Shown here piece by piece: positions 1-6,777 of a stretch of 56,414 nt of DNA (positions are counted from its first letter, which is position 1; each line of letters opens with the position of its first letter). This DNA is from an uncultured Clostridia bacterium (GTDB lineage: Bacteria; Bacillota; Clostridia; Christensenellales; Borkfalkiaceae). The notes beneath the pieces are model-generated. The model did not search any database, had not been told where the DNA came from, and was given only the letters and a program-made list of their open reading frames with translations. Where the stretch lies: NCBI GenBank assembly GCA_944328445.1, contig CALVHO010000014.1, forward strand, positions 1-56,414, written 5' to 3'. The translations under genes and the position numbers were made by a program.

Positions 1-13
1 TTTCCCCAATTTT

Positions 14-30
14 TTCCCCAATTTGGGGAA
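14..30. repeat. Short inverted repeat at window start
   Basis: TTCCCCAA and TTGGGGAA flank a single T. A second TTCCCCAA copy lies just before it at 2-9. No coding frame is supported in 1-106. Function unknown. Confidence 0.4.
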
Positions 31-40
31 GAAGCAAAAA

Positions 41-104
41 AGCACAAAAAGAAAGACGCCATATTTTGTGTTTCTTTATCTGAAAACCACAATATATAGC
101 GTCT
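41..104 (-). terminator. Probable terminator of tRNA-Gln
   Basis: AGACGC (54-59) pairs with GCGTCT (99-104), with partly pairing AT-rich sequence inside. On the minus strand the closing arm is followed by a T-rich run (complement of the A-rich 45-53). It starts 2-3 nt after the tRNA-Gln CCA end. Confidence 0.55.
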
Positions 105-106
105 AA

Positions 107-181
107 TGGCTGGGGTGGCTGGATTTGAACCAACGAATGATGGAGTCAGAGTCCATTGCCTTACCGCTTGGCGACACCCCA
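107..181 (-). tRNA. tRNA-Gln (CUG anticodon)
   Basis: 75-nt cloverleaf on the minus strand. The acceptor arm TGGGGTG (181-175) pairs with CACCCCA; the anticodon loop CTCTGAC reads CUG; the T-loop is TTCAAAT. The 3' CCA is encoded (complement at 107-109). Confidence 0.95.
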
Positions 182-199
182 ATGTTACGTTACCACGCT

Positions 200-228
200 A
201 TTTTAGCAAAGTTCGGGCGGCAATGCAA
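200..228 (-). promoter_or_regulatory. Promoter of tRNA-Gln
   Basis: On the minus strand, TTGCAT (228-223), a 17-bp spacer and TAAAAT (205-200) preceded by TGC (extended -10). The predicted start is about 12 nt before the tRNA 5' end. Confidence 0.65.
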
Positions 229-690
229 GCGTTTTTGCTCCCCTTTCGCAAATTTTTTCGGCAGGTCGCTGGCATGCGCGCACACGCCTCGGCCCGCACC
301 GCGGGCCGAAGCAGCCCCCGCAGGCAGGCCCTGCCCGCAGGACCCGCCGCGGCGCCAAGGCGGGCACGCCGAACGCCACCCCCGCGCCGCCCGACAAGCG
401 GCCCCGAGAGGGCCCAAAACGGCGGCGCGGGGGTAAACCTTCAAAAAATTTCACCAAATTTTCACAATCGCGCAACGCGGCCCCCACCGGGGTGCGGTAT
501 TTTCTCCGCAAGGGCCCCGAACGGCGCGCCGCTTGCGATTTGACAACAAAAAGTGTTATTTTCAAAACCTTGCGAAGAAAAAACGGGCCTCTTCATGCAT
601 TCCGCGCCTTTATATAAACGCGCGCGGCGGGCGGAAAAAGGGGAAAACGGGCAGTTCTTGCCATTTTTGCCGTAAAAATTTTTATTTCAT
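229..690. other. Non-coding GC-rich stretch, no gene recognised
   Basis: About 460 bases between two divergent promoters. Overlapping short frames on both strands have low-complexity Arg/Ala/Pro-rich translations and no start-site signals. Several GC-rich self-complementary segments occur (for example 290-350), but no known riboswitch or structured RNA was recognised. Confidence 0.5.
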
Positions 691-703
691 GTCTTGATTT
701 TAT

Positions 704-732
704 TTGCATATGGCGGACGCTTATGCTATAAT
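704..732 (+). promoter_or_regulatory. Promoter of the glycan operon
   Basis: TTGCAT (704-709), 17-bp spacer, TATAAT (727-732) preceded by TGC (724-726), an extended -10. The predicted start near 739 gives a leader of about 140 nt before the first gene. Confidence 0.75.
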
Positions 733-877
733 AGGCCCTGCTAAAACCCGTTGTGCCTTTTTTCGGCACGGTTTTTTGGGGAACGCACCGTTATTTTTTT
801 CGGCGGAACGAAGAAAATAAGATTCAAGATAGATCGAGCAAACAAGAGTCAAGGAAAAGAGGTCAAAGTCAACGGAC

Positions 878-1564
878 ATGAACAGGGTCTACATAAGATT
901 CAAATACGCCATGGACTGGCTGGCGGCGCTGATCGCGGTGATCGCGGCGAGCCCCCTGCTGCTCGGCGTGGCGATCGCCATCAAGGCAGAAGACGGCGGG
1001 CCGGTCATCTTCAAACAGAGCCGCACCGGCGCGGGCGGGAAAAAGTTCAACTGCTACAAATTCCGCTCGATGAAGAGCACGCACGTGGCCTTCGACAAAA
1101 ACCACCCCGTCATCAAAGACAGCAACGCCAATGTCACCAAAGTCGGGCGTTTCATCCGCAAATTCAAGATCGACGAACTGCCGCAGCTGTTCAACGTGCT
1201 GCGCGGCGAGATGAGCTTCATCGCGCCCCGCCCGCTGCTGCCCGTGTACGACAACGAATACGAGGACTGGGAGCTTGTAAAGTTCGAGATCCGTCCCGGT
1301 ATGACGGGCCTGGGCCAGGTCCGCGGCAACGGTTACCTGAGCATCAAGGACCGCAAGTACTACGACGTTTACTACGCGATGCACGCATCGCTGTGGCTGG
1401 ACATCAAGATCATCCTCAAAACGGTGGGCGTGGTGCTCTTCGGCGAGAAGAAGTTTTTGCGCCCCGTTTCCGAACAGGAATACCGCCACTTGAAGCGCGA
1501 GGTGAAGCGCCATTACACGGTGCAGCCCGAAACGGTCGCCGAACTGCGGCCGCAGGGTGAATGA
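878..1564 (+). CDS. Initiating sugar-phosphate transferase (monotopic PGT family)
   Basis: Transfers a sugar-1-phosphate from a nucleotide sugar to undecaprenyl phosphate, starting a lipid-linked surface glycan at the inner face of the membrane. The 228 residues show the bacterial sugar transferase core: one N-terminal membrane segment (about 12-36), KFRSMK (61-66), the catalytic Asp-Glu pair in IDELPQL (99-100), the APRP motif, and RPGMTGLGQVRG. It lacks the long multi-membrane N-terminal region of WcaJ-type enzymes, so it is PglC-sized. The stop overlaps the next start by 4 nt (ATGA), indicating translational coupling to the GT4 gene. The sugar donor cannot be told from sequence. Confidence 0.92.
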   Translation: MNRVYIRFKYAMDWLAALIAVIAASPLLLGVAIAIKAEDGGPVIFKQSRTGAGGKKFNCYKFRSMKSTHVAFDKNHPVIKDSNANVTKVGRFIRKFKIDELPQLFNVLRGEMSFIAPRPLLPVYDNEYEDWELVKFEIRPGMTGLGQVRGNGYLSIKDRKYYDVYYAMHASLWLDIKIILKTVGVVLFGEKKFLRPVSEQEYRHLKREVKRHYTVQPETVAELRPQGE

Positions 1565-2676
1565 ACGGGCGCCCTTCGCCGTACGCAGAGGACGGCAGGA
1601 TCAAAATCGCACAGATCATCGGCGACGCAGCCTTGGGCGGCGTCGCCGCTTGCCTTTTGAATTACTACCGTTTTATGGACCGCGGGCGGTACCGCTTTGA
1701 TTTTTTCACGTACGGGCCCTCCTCCTTCGACGAGCGGCTGCACGCCGTCGACAAGGACGCGCGCGTGTTCACGATCCCGCGGCTGGACACCCGCTTTTAC
1801 AAGGCGGTGCCCGCCCTGACGCGGGCGCTGCGCGAAGGCGGCTACGTCGTCGTGCACTCGCACATGACCACGCTCTCGGCCTTTGCGCTGCGGGCGGCCG
1901 ACAAAGCGGGGGCGGCCGTGCGCATCTGCCACGCGCACAGCACCTTCGACAAGCAGTCCGACCACTATTTCGTGAAGGCGGCGCTGCGCCCCTTTGCGGC
2001 CCGCCGCGCCACCGCGCTCATGGCCTGCGGCAAGCTGGCGGCGCAAAACCTGTACCGTGAACGGGCGGACGAGGCGGTCATCCTGCCCAACGCCATCGAC
2101 TTGGAGCGCTTCGTCCCCGGCGGCGAGGCGGAAAAGCGCGCCCTCGGGCTTTCGGGGCGGGTGCTGCTGTTCGTCGGGCGGTTTGCCCCGCAAAAGAACT
2201 TGCTGTTCCTGCTCGAAGCCTTTGCAAAGGCGCGCACAGAACTGCCCATGACGCTCGTGCTGGTGGGCGCGGGCCCGCAGCGCGGCCCGCTCGACGCGCT
2301 GGCCGCGCAGTTGAAGATCGGCCGCGACGTGCGCTTCGTTCCGCCCTGCGACCCCGCCCCCTACTACGCCGCCGCCGACGCCTTTTGCCTGCCCTCCCTG
2401 TACGAGGGACTGCCCGTCGTGGGGCTGGAAGCGCAGGCCGCGGGGCTGCACTGCCTGTTTTCGGACAAGGTGACCGAGGACGCCGACGCCGCGCGCACCG
2501 CCGCCTTTTTGCCCCTCGACGCCGACGCCTGGGCGGAAGCGATGCAGGGCCCGCTGCCCAAGCGGGCGGACGGCGCGGACAAGCTGCGCGCCGCGGGGTA
2601 CGACATCCGCCGCGAGGCCGCGCGCCTGCCCGCCTTTTACGACGGACAGCTGCGCCGCGCGGGCCTGACTCTCTGA
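1561..2676 (+). CDS. Glycosyltransferase family 4 (GT-B fold)
   Basis: Probably adds the second sugar to the lipid-linked primer made by the preceding enzyme. Of the 371 residues, the N half has the acceptor-side Rossmann region beginning KIAQIIGDAALGG and an HSHMTT motif. The C half has LLFVGRFAPQKN and the GT4 E-x7-E signature EGLPVVGLE near residue 280. No membrane segment is evident. It starts with ATG overlapping the upstream stop (ATGA). No terminator is seen before the next promoter at 2699. Donor and acceptor are unknown. Confidence 0.92.
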   Translation: MNGRPSPYAEDGRIKIAQIIGDAALGGVAACLLNYYRFMDRGRYRFDFFTYGPSSFDERLHAVDKDARVFTIPRLDTRFYKAVPALTRALREGGYVVVHSHMTTLSAFALRAADKAGAAVRICHAHSTFDKQSDHYFVKAALRPFAARRATALMACGKLAAQNLYRERADEAVILPNAIDLERFVPGGEAEKRALGLSGRVLLFVGRFAPQKNLLFLLEAFAKARTELPMTLVLVGAGPQRGPLDALAAQLKIGRDVRFVPPCDPAPYYAAADAFCLPSLYEGLPVVGLEAQAAGLHCLFSDKVTEDADAARTAAFLPLDADAWAEAMQGPLPKRADGADKLRAAGYDIRREAARLPAFYDGQLRRAGLTL

Positions 2677-2698
2677 CCCGCGCGCCCGCTTCCGCGGC

Positions 2699-2728
2699 TT
2701 GACAGGACGCCCCTTTCCGTGCTATGAT
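2699..2728 (+). promoter_or_regulatory. Promoter of the exporter genes
   Basis: Perfect -35 TTGACA (2699-2704), 18-bp spacer, TATGAT (2723-2728). The exporter pair can therefore be transcribed separately from the transferases upstream. Confidence 0.75.
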
Positions 2729-2808
2729 AATGGGGCGGAGCGGCCCCGCCGCACCGCCGCGCGCTTACTTCGCGCCCGCCTCTTCCGCGGGCCGGTATGG
2801 AGAACTTT

Positions 2809-3615
2809 ATGGCAAACCCCGCAAACGGAACAAAGCGCCTGCTGCAACAGGGATACCTGCTGCGGCTTCTGGTACGGCGCAACATCAAAAACCAATATTA
2901 CCGTTCCTTCATCGGCGTATTGTGGACGGTGCTCAACCCGCTGCTGAACATGCTGGTCATGGCCTTCGTCTTTTCCGAGCTGTTCGGCATGGGCAGCGAG
3001 GGCGGGCTCGACTACCCGCTGTACATCCTCTCGGGCAACATCATTTTCAGCATCATGAGCTCCTCCACTTCGGGCTCGCTGCCCTGCCTGGTCAACCAGC
3101 AGGACATGCTGCAAAAGACGAAAGTTTCGCTGGCGCTCTTCCCGACGGCGAACGTGTTCTCCTCGTTGGTGACCTTCGGCTTTTCCTTCATCGCGCTGCT
3201 GGTCGTGGCGCTCATCCGCTTCGCCTCGGGCGCGTTCGTGTTCCATTGGCAGATCCTGCTCACGGTGGCGCTGCTCCCCGCGGTGGTGCTGTTCTCTTTG
3301 GGGCTTTCCTACCTGCTGAGCACGCTGTACGTGTTTTTCCGCGACATCCAGCACGTCTACACCGTCCTCTTGACGCTGTGGACGTACCTGACCCCCCTCT
3401 TCTACTCCATCAAAGCGCTCAACAAACCCATCGTCGAAAAGCTGATGAAGTTCAACCCCATGTACCACTACGTGACCTACTTCCGCGACCTGCTGATGGG
3501 GACCATCCCCTCGGTGTGGACGCACGTCGTGTGCTACGGGTTCGCGCTCGGCATGTTCGCCGTCGGGATCCTGGTGATGACGCTCGTGCGCAACAAGATC
3601 GCGGCGAAACTGTGA
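2809..3615 (+). CDS. Polysaccharide/teichoic-acid ABC exporter permease (ABC-2, Wzm/TagG-like)
   Basis: Membrane subunit that carries an undecaprenyl-linked glycan across the cytoplasmic membrane. 268 residues, about six membrane segments, with the family's conserved N-terminal stretch (YYRSFIGVLWTVLNPLLNML) just before helix 1 and a C-terminal FNPMYHYVTYFRD motif. I chose ATG 2809 because GGAG lies 6 nt upstream; an in-frame ATG at 2797 has no ribosome site. The partner ATPase follows after 7 nt. Wzm and TagG types cannot be separated by sequence alone. Confidence 0.92.
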   Translation: MANPANGTKRLLQQGYLLRLLVRRNIKNQYYRSFIGVLWTVLNPLLNMLVMAFVFSELFGMGSEGGLDYPLYILSGNIIFSIMSSSTSGSLPCLVNQQDMLQKTKVSLALFPTANVFSSLVTFGFSFIALLVVALIRFASGAFVFHWQILLTVALLPAVVLFSLGLSYLLSTLYVFFRDIQHVYTVLLTLWTYLTPLFYSIKALNKPIVEKLMKFNPMYHYVTYFRDLLMGTIPSVWTHVVCYGFALGMFAVGILVMTLVRNKIAAKL

Positions 3616-3622
3616 GGCGGCC

Positions 3623-4420
3623 ATGAAGAAAGAAGACAGAGAGATCCTGCGCGAGATGGAGGCGACCGACTGCCTGCTCGACGTGCGCAACGTGACCATG
3701 AAGTTCACCAAATACGAGGTGGGCGTCGATTCGCTCAAAGAACTGGTGGTGCGGGCGCTGCGCGGGAACTTGCAGCATGAACAGTTCGTCTGCCTGAAAA
3801 AGATCAGCTTTCAGCTCCACCGCGGCGAGGCGGTGGCCGTCATCGGGCGCAACGGCGTGGGCAAGAGCACGCTGTTGAAGATCGTTTCGGGCATCCTCTA
3901 CCCCACGCGCGGCACCGTGCACCGCCGCGGCCGCATCGCGCCGCTCTTGCAGCTGGGCGCGGGGTTCGACCACAACGCCACGGGGCTGGAAAACATCTAC
4001 CTCAACGCGGCCATCATGGGCTACACAAAAAAGGAGATCAACGAAAAGCTCCCCGCCATCCTCGACTTTGCCGAACTCGGAGATTTTATCCACTCCCCCG
4101 TCAAGACCTATTCCTCGGGGATGATGGCGCGCCTCGGCTTTTCCATCGCCGTGAACATGGATGCGGACATCATGCTCATCGACGAGATCCTGGCCGTGGG
4201 CGACATCGCCTTCCAGAACAAGTGCTTCAACAAATTGCAGGAACTGCGCGCAAAGGGGCTGACCTTTTTGATCGTATCGCACGGGCCGAACATCGAAACG
4301 CTGTGCGACCGCGCCATCTGGATCGAGCGCGGGCGGATGGTCGCCAACGGCCCCGCGCGGGAGATCTTTGAAGCCTACGAGGCAATGATGACCAACCCCG
4401 CAACGTCGTCGAGGGTGTGA
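3623..4420 (+). CDS. Polysaccharide ABC exporter ATPase (Wzt/TagH-like)
   Basis: Energises glycan export with the preceding permease. 265 residues with Walker A GRNGVGKST (75-83), the family-typical signature YSSGMMARLGF, and Walker B IMLIDEILAVGD. The protein ends soon after the nucleotide-binding domain. It therefore lacks the C-terminal carbohydrate-binding domain of Wzt proteins that recognise a capped chain, which fits a TagH-like or cap-independent exporter. GAGG precedes the ATG by 6 nt. A strong bidirectional terminator follows. Confidence 0.92.
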   Translation: MKKEDREILREMEATDCLLDVRNVTMKFTKYEVGVDSLKELVVRALRGNLQHEQFVCLKKISFQLHRGEAVAVIGRNGVGKSTLLKIVSGILYPTRGTVHRRGRIAPLLQLGAGFDHNATGLENIYLNAAIMGYTKKEINEKLPAILDFAELGDFIHSPVKTYSSGMMARLGFSIAVNMDADIMLIDEILAVGDIAFQNKCFNKLQELRAKGLTFLIVSHGPNIETLCDRAIWIERGRMVANGPAREIFEAYEAMMTNPATSSRV

Positions 4421-4447
4421 CCGTTTTATCCCTTCCGGACAAGCCAC

Positions 4448-4476
4448 GGGCGGCATCCGCAATGCGGATGCCGCCC
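4448..4476 (+). terminator. Hairpin after the exporter ATPase
   Basis: 13-bp perfect stem (4448-4460 with 4464-4476) and a 3-nt loop, followed by CCGTTATTT. The T-tract is weak, so it may act together with the next hairpin. Confidence 0.5.
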
Positions 4477-4494
4477 CGTTATTTCCGCGCAGGC

Positions 4495-4540
4495 AAAAGA
4501 GCCGCGGGCGCCCCTTTCGGGGCGCCCGCGGCTCCGTTTT
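4495..4540. terminator. Bidirectional terminator between convergent genes
   Basis: A perfect 16-bp stem (4499-4514 with 4519-4534) has a TTTC loop, AAAA before it and CGTTTT after it. It serves both the exporter operon (plus) and tilS-hpt (minus). Confidence 0.8.
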
Positions 4541-4577
4541 ATCGTATGCGGGACGCGCACGGTGCGGCGTTCATGCC

Positions 4578-5117
4578 TTACTTTTCATAGACCGAGCGTT
4601 TGAGGATGCCGATGTACGGCAGCGTGCGGTAGCGCTCGGCGTAGTCGAGCCCGTAGCCGACCACGAACTCGTCGGCGCAGTCGAAGCCCTTATAGTCGAC
4701 GTCGACGGGCACCACGCGGCGCTCCAACTTATCGAGCAGGGCGCAGATGCGCACGGACGCGGGCCCGCGCGAAAGCAGCAGGCGTTTGAGGTAGGAGAGG
4801 GTGTAGCCCGCGTCGACGATGTCCTCCACGATGACCACGTCGCGCCCCTCGATCTTGCAGCCGAGGTCCTTCAACAGGCGCACCTCGCCCGAAGAGTTTG
4901 CCGAGGCGCCGTAGGAGGAAATGGACATGAAGTCCATCTCGACGGGCTCGCGCATGGCGCGCAGCAGGTCGGTGTAGAAAAACACGCTGCCCTTCAAAAT
5001 GCAGACCAGCAGCGGGTTTTTGCCCTTGTAGTCGGCGTCCAGGCGGGCGGCGATCTCCTTGACGCGCGCGCCCAGCTGCTCTTGGGTGAACAGGATCGAT
5101 TCCAGATCGGGATGCAT
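4578..5117 (-). CDS. hpt: Hypoxanthine(-guanine) phosphoribosyltransferase
   Basis: Purine salvage enzyme converting hypoxanthine or guanine plus PRPP to IMP or GMP. 179 residues, normal for the family, with the PRPP loop VVIVEDIVDAGYTL (canonical VEDIIDTG, here D-A-G), ILKGSVFF near residue 40 and FVVGYGLDYAERYR near the C terminus. An upstream in-frame extension exists, but ATG 5117 gives the normal N terminus. Its A is shared with the tilS TGA, so translation is coupled. The tilS-hpt pair is classic in Bacillota; the usual following ftsH is absent here. Confidence 0.95.
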   Translation of the reverse strand: MHPDLESILFTQEQLGARVKEIAARLDADYKGKNPLLVCILKGSVFFYTDLLRAMREPVEMDFMSISSYGASANSSGEVRLLKDLGCKIEGRDVVIVEDIVDAGYTLSYLKRLLLSRGPASVRICALLDKLERRVVPVDVDYKGFDCADEFVVGYGLDYAERYRTLPYIGILKRSVYEK

Positions 5118-6550
5118 CAGTCTTCTCCTTTGTAAATGGTTTCCAGGACCCAGACGTCCGCGGGGCGGGCGGGGTCCGTTTTCACTTGTTCTGCGATCTC
5201 GACGCCGCACACCGCCAGCACGCGGCTGCCCGCGGCCAGCACGGGCAAGAGGTCCCTCTCGCGGCGGGGGATCTTTTTGTCGATGAAAAACTCTTTCAGC
5301 TTCCTGTCCCCGCCGCCGAAGGGCGTGAACCTGTCCCCCTCGCGGCGCAGGCGCAGCTCGCCCGCCGCATCCCCCGCCAGGTACAGCGTCCGCGGGAAGG
5401 CGCCGCGGGAAAAGGCGGGCGGCGCGGGCGCGCGGAAGGCGCGCACCGAAAAGGGGCCGAAGCCGAACACCCCCTCGGCAAGGGGATAAGCCCCCGCCGC
5501 GGCCTGCGGGCGGTACAGCACCACCCGGCCGTACTCCTTCACCGCGCGCACGCCGCAAGGCAGGTCCGCCCTGCGCCCCGTTTTGCCTTCGGCCAGCGCA
5601 AAGACGTCGTGGAAATTAGTACACGTATAGTCCTTTTGCACGCCGAGCGCGCGCAGCGCCAGCACGCAGGCCCGCAAAAACAACGGGCGCGGCGCGTCCG
5701 CCGCCACCGCGTAACCGCCACTCCCGCGCCGCAAAATGCGGGCGGCCTCCGCGAAGAGAAAGTCGTCGTCCTCGCGCGCCAGGCGGGAAAAGGCGTACAG
5801 GTTTTTTTCGGCCGCGGGAAAGACCTCTTTGGCGGGCCCGAGCACGGCGCGGCGCACAAAGTTGCGCGCGTACGCGGTGTCGGCATTGGTCGCGTCCTCC
5901 CGCCACGCCCGTCCGCGTCCGCGCAGATAGGCAACGATCTCGGCCTTGGTACAGGCCAGAAGAGGCCGCACCAGGCCGCGCCGCGCAAACGGCAGCCCGG
6001 CCGCGGGGCCGTCGGCGACCTCGTTCATGCCGTACGCACCCTCGTTCACGCCGTCGGCGACCTCGTTCACGCCTTCCGCGCCGTCCGCAAGCGCGCTCGC
6101 GGGCACAAAGGCGCGGATGCCCCCCGCCCCCGTCAGCGCGGCGCCGCGGAAGAGATGCAAGAGCACGCTCTCGGCATTGTCCCCCGCGTGGTGGGCTGTG
6201 GCCACGTAGTCCGCCGCGCCCGCTTTGAGCAGGCGGTAAAAGACGCCGCGGCGGAACAGGCGGGCCGCCTCTTCGAGGCCGATGCCCGCCTCTTTGGCGC
6301 GCGCGGGGATGTCCGCGCGGATAAGGCGCAGCGGCACCCCCTGTTCTTTGCAGAGGGCGCGAACGAAGGCGGCGTCCTCCTCGCTCTCCCGCCCGCGGAT
6401 GCCGTGTTCGACATGCACCGCCGACAGGGCGATGCCGTATGCGGGCGCCGCTTCGCAAAACAGGCACAAAAGGGCGACCGAATCCGCCCCGCCCGACAAA
6501 GCGACGCAGACCCGCGTATTTTTGTAAAGGGAAAGATCGGCCCGCAACAT
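5117..6550 (-). CDS. tilS: tRNA(Ile)-lysidine synthase
   Basis: Essential enzyme adding lysine to C34 of tRNA-Ile(CAU), switching codon reading from AUG to AUA. 477 residues. The PP-loop ATP motif SGGADS is at 19-24, followed by the HVEHGIRG segment, EAARLFRR, and the C-terminal tRNA-binding region. Start choice: ATG 6550 leaves 18 residues before the PP-loop, as in known TilS, and the only longer frame starts with TTG. Odd points: three near-identical 7-residue units (GVNEVAD, GVNEGAY, GMNEVAD) occupy about 160-180, and the -10 box lies only 6 nt before the ATG, predicting a leaderless mRNA. Confidence 0.93.
   Translation of the reverse strand: MLRADLSLYKNTRVCVALSGGADSVALLCLFCEAAPAYGIALSAVHVEHGIRGRESEEDAAFVRALCKEQGVPLRLIRADIPARAKEAGIGLEEAARLFRRGVFYRLLKAGAADYVATAHHAGDNAESVLLHLFRGAALTGAGGIRAFVPASALADGAEGVNEVADGVNEGAYGMNEVADGPAAGLPFARRGLVRPLLACTKAEIVAYLRGRGRAWREDATNADTAYARNFVRRAVLGPAKEVFPAAEKNLYAFSRLAREDDDFLFAEAARILRRGSGGYAVAADAPRPLFLRACVLALRALGVQKDYTCTNFHDVFALAEGKTGRRADLPCGVRAVKEYGRVVLYRPQAAAGAYPLAEGVFGFGPFSVRAFRAPAPPAFSRGAFPRTLYLAGDAAGELRLRREGDRFTPFGGGDRKLKEFFIDKKIPRRERDLLPVLAAGSRVLAVCGVEIAEQVKTDPARPADVWVLETIYKGED
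6011..6073 (-). repeat. Three 21-bp tandem repeats inside tilS
   Basis: Units 6011-6031, 6032-6052 and 6053-6073 are in frame and encode GMNEVAD, GVNEGAY and GVNEVAD in plus-strand order. The first and third differ at one base. They sit in a loop-like segment of the N-terminal domain. Confidence 0.85.
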
Positions 6551-6556
6551 GCTTAG

Positions 6557-6585
6557 AGTATACTCCCAAGCACGCAAAAAAGCAA
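6557..6585 (-). promoter_or_regulatory. tilS promoter, leaderless geometry
   Basis: On the minus strand, TTGCTT (6585-6580), exactly 17 bp, TATACT (6562-6557), then CTAAGC and ATG at 6550. The expected +1 falls on the A of the start codon and no ribosome site can precede it. Confidence 0.7.
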
Positions 6586-6718
6586 CCGAATGGCGCAAGG
6601 CGGCACATTTTTCCGCGCGGAAGGCCTTTTGCGGGGCTCGAAGAGCCTTTTACGGCGCGCAGGCGGGCGTGAAAATTTAGCGAAACGTTAATTGAACACA
6701 TTTTTTTAGCACTTTTGA

Positions 6719-6747
6719 TTGTCAAGCGCTAACGGCTGTGGTATAAT
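6719..6747 (+). promoter_or_regulatory. Promoter of the large glycosyltransferase gene
   Basis: TTGTCA (6719-6724), 17-bp spacer, TATAAT (6742-6747). A ribosome site AAGGAAAA lies in the leader before ATG 6778. Confidence 0.8.
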
Positions 6748-6777
6748 CGTAGGGACCGAAGCAAAGGAAAACGAACC

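Noticed and set aside
182..877. Protein-coding gene or known structured RNA in the first long gap
   Set aside because: Frames are low-complexity shadows without start signals. No RNase P, SRP, tmRNA or 6S hallmark was recognised.
4578..5558. Apparent 326-residue extended Hpt
   Set aside because: The extra N-terminal part is the tilS sequence read in another frame. ATG 5117 gives the standard 179-residue enzyme.
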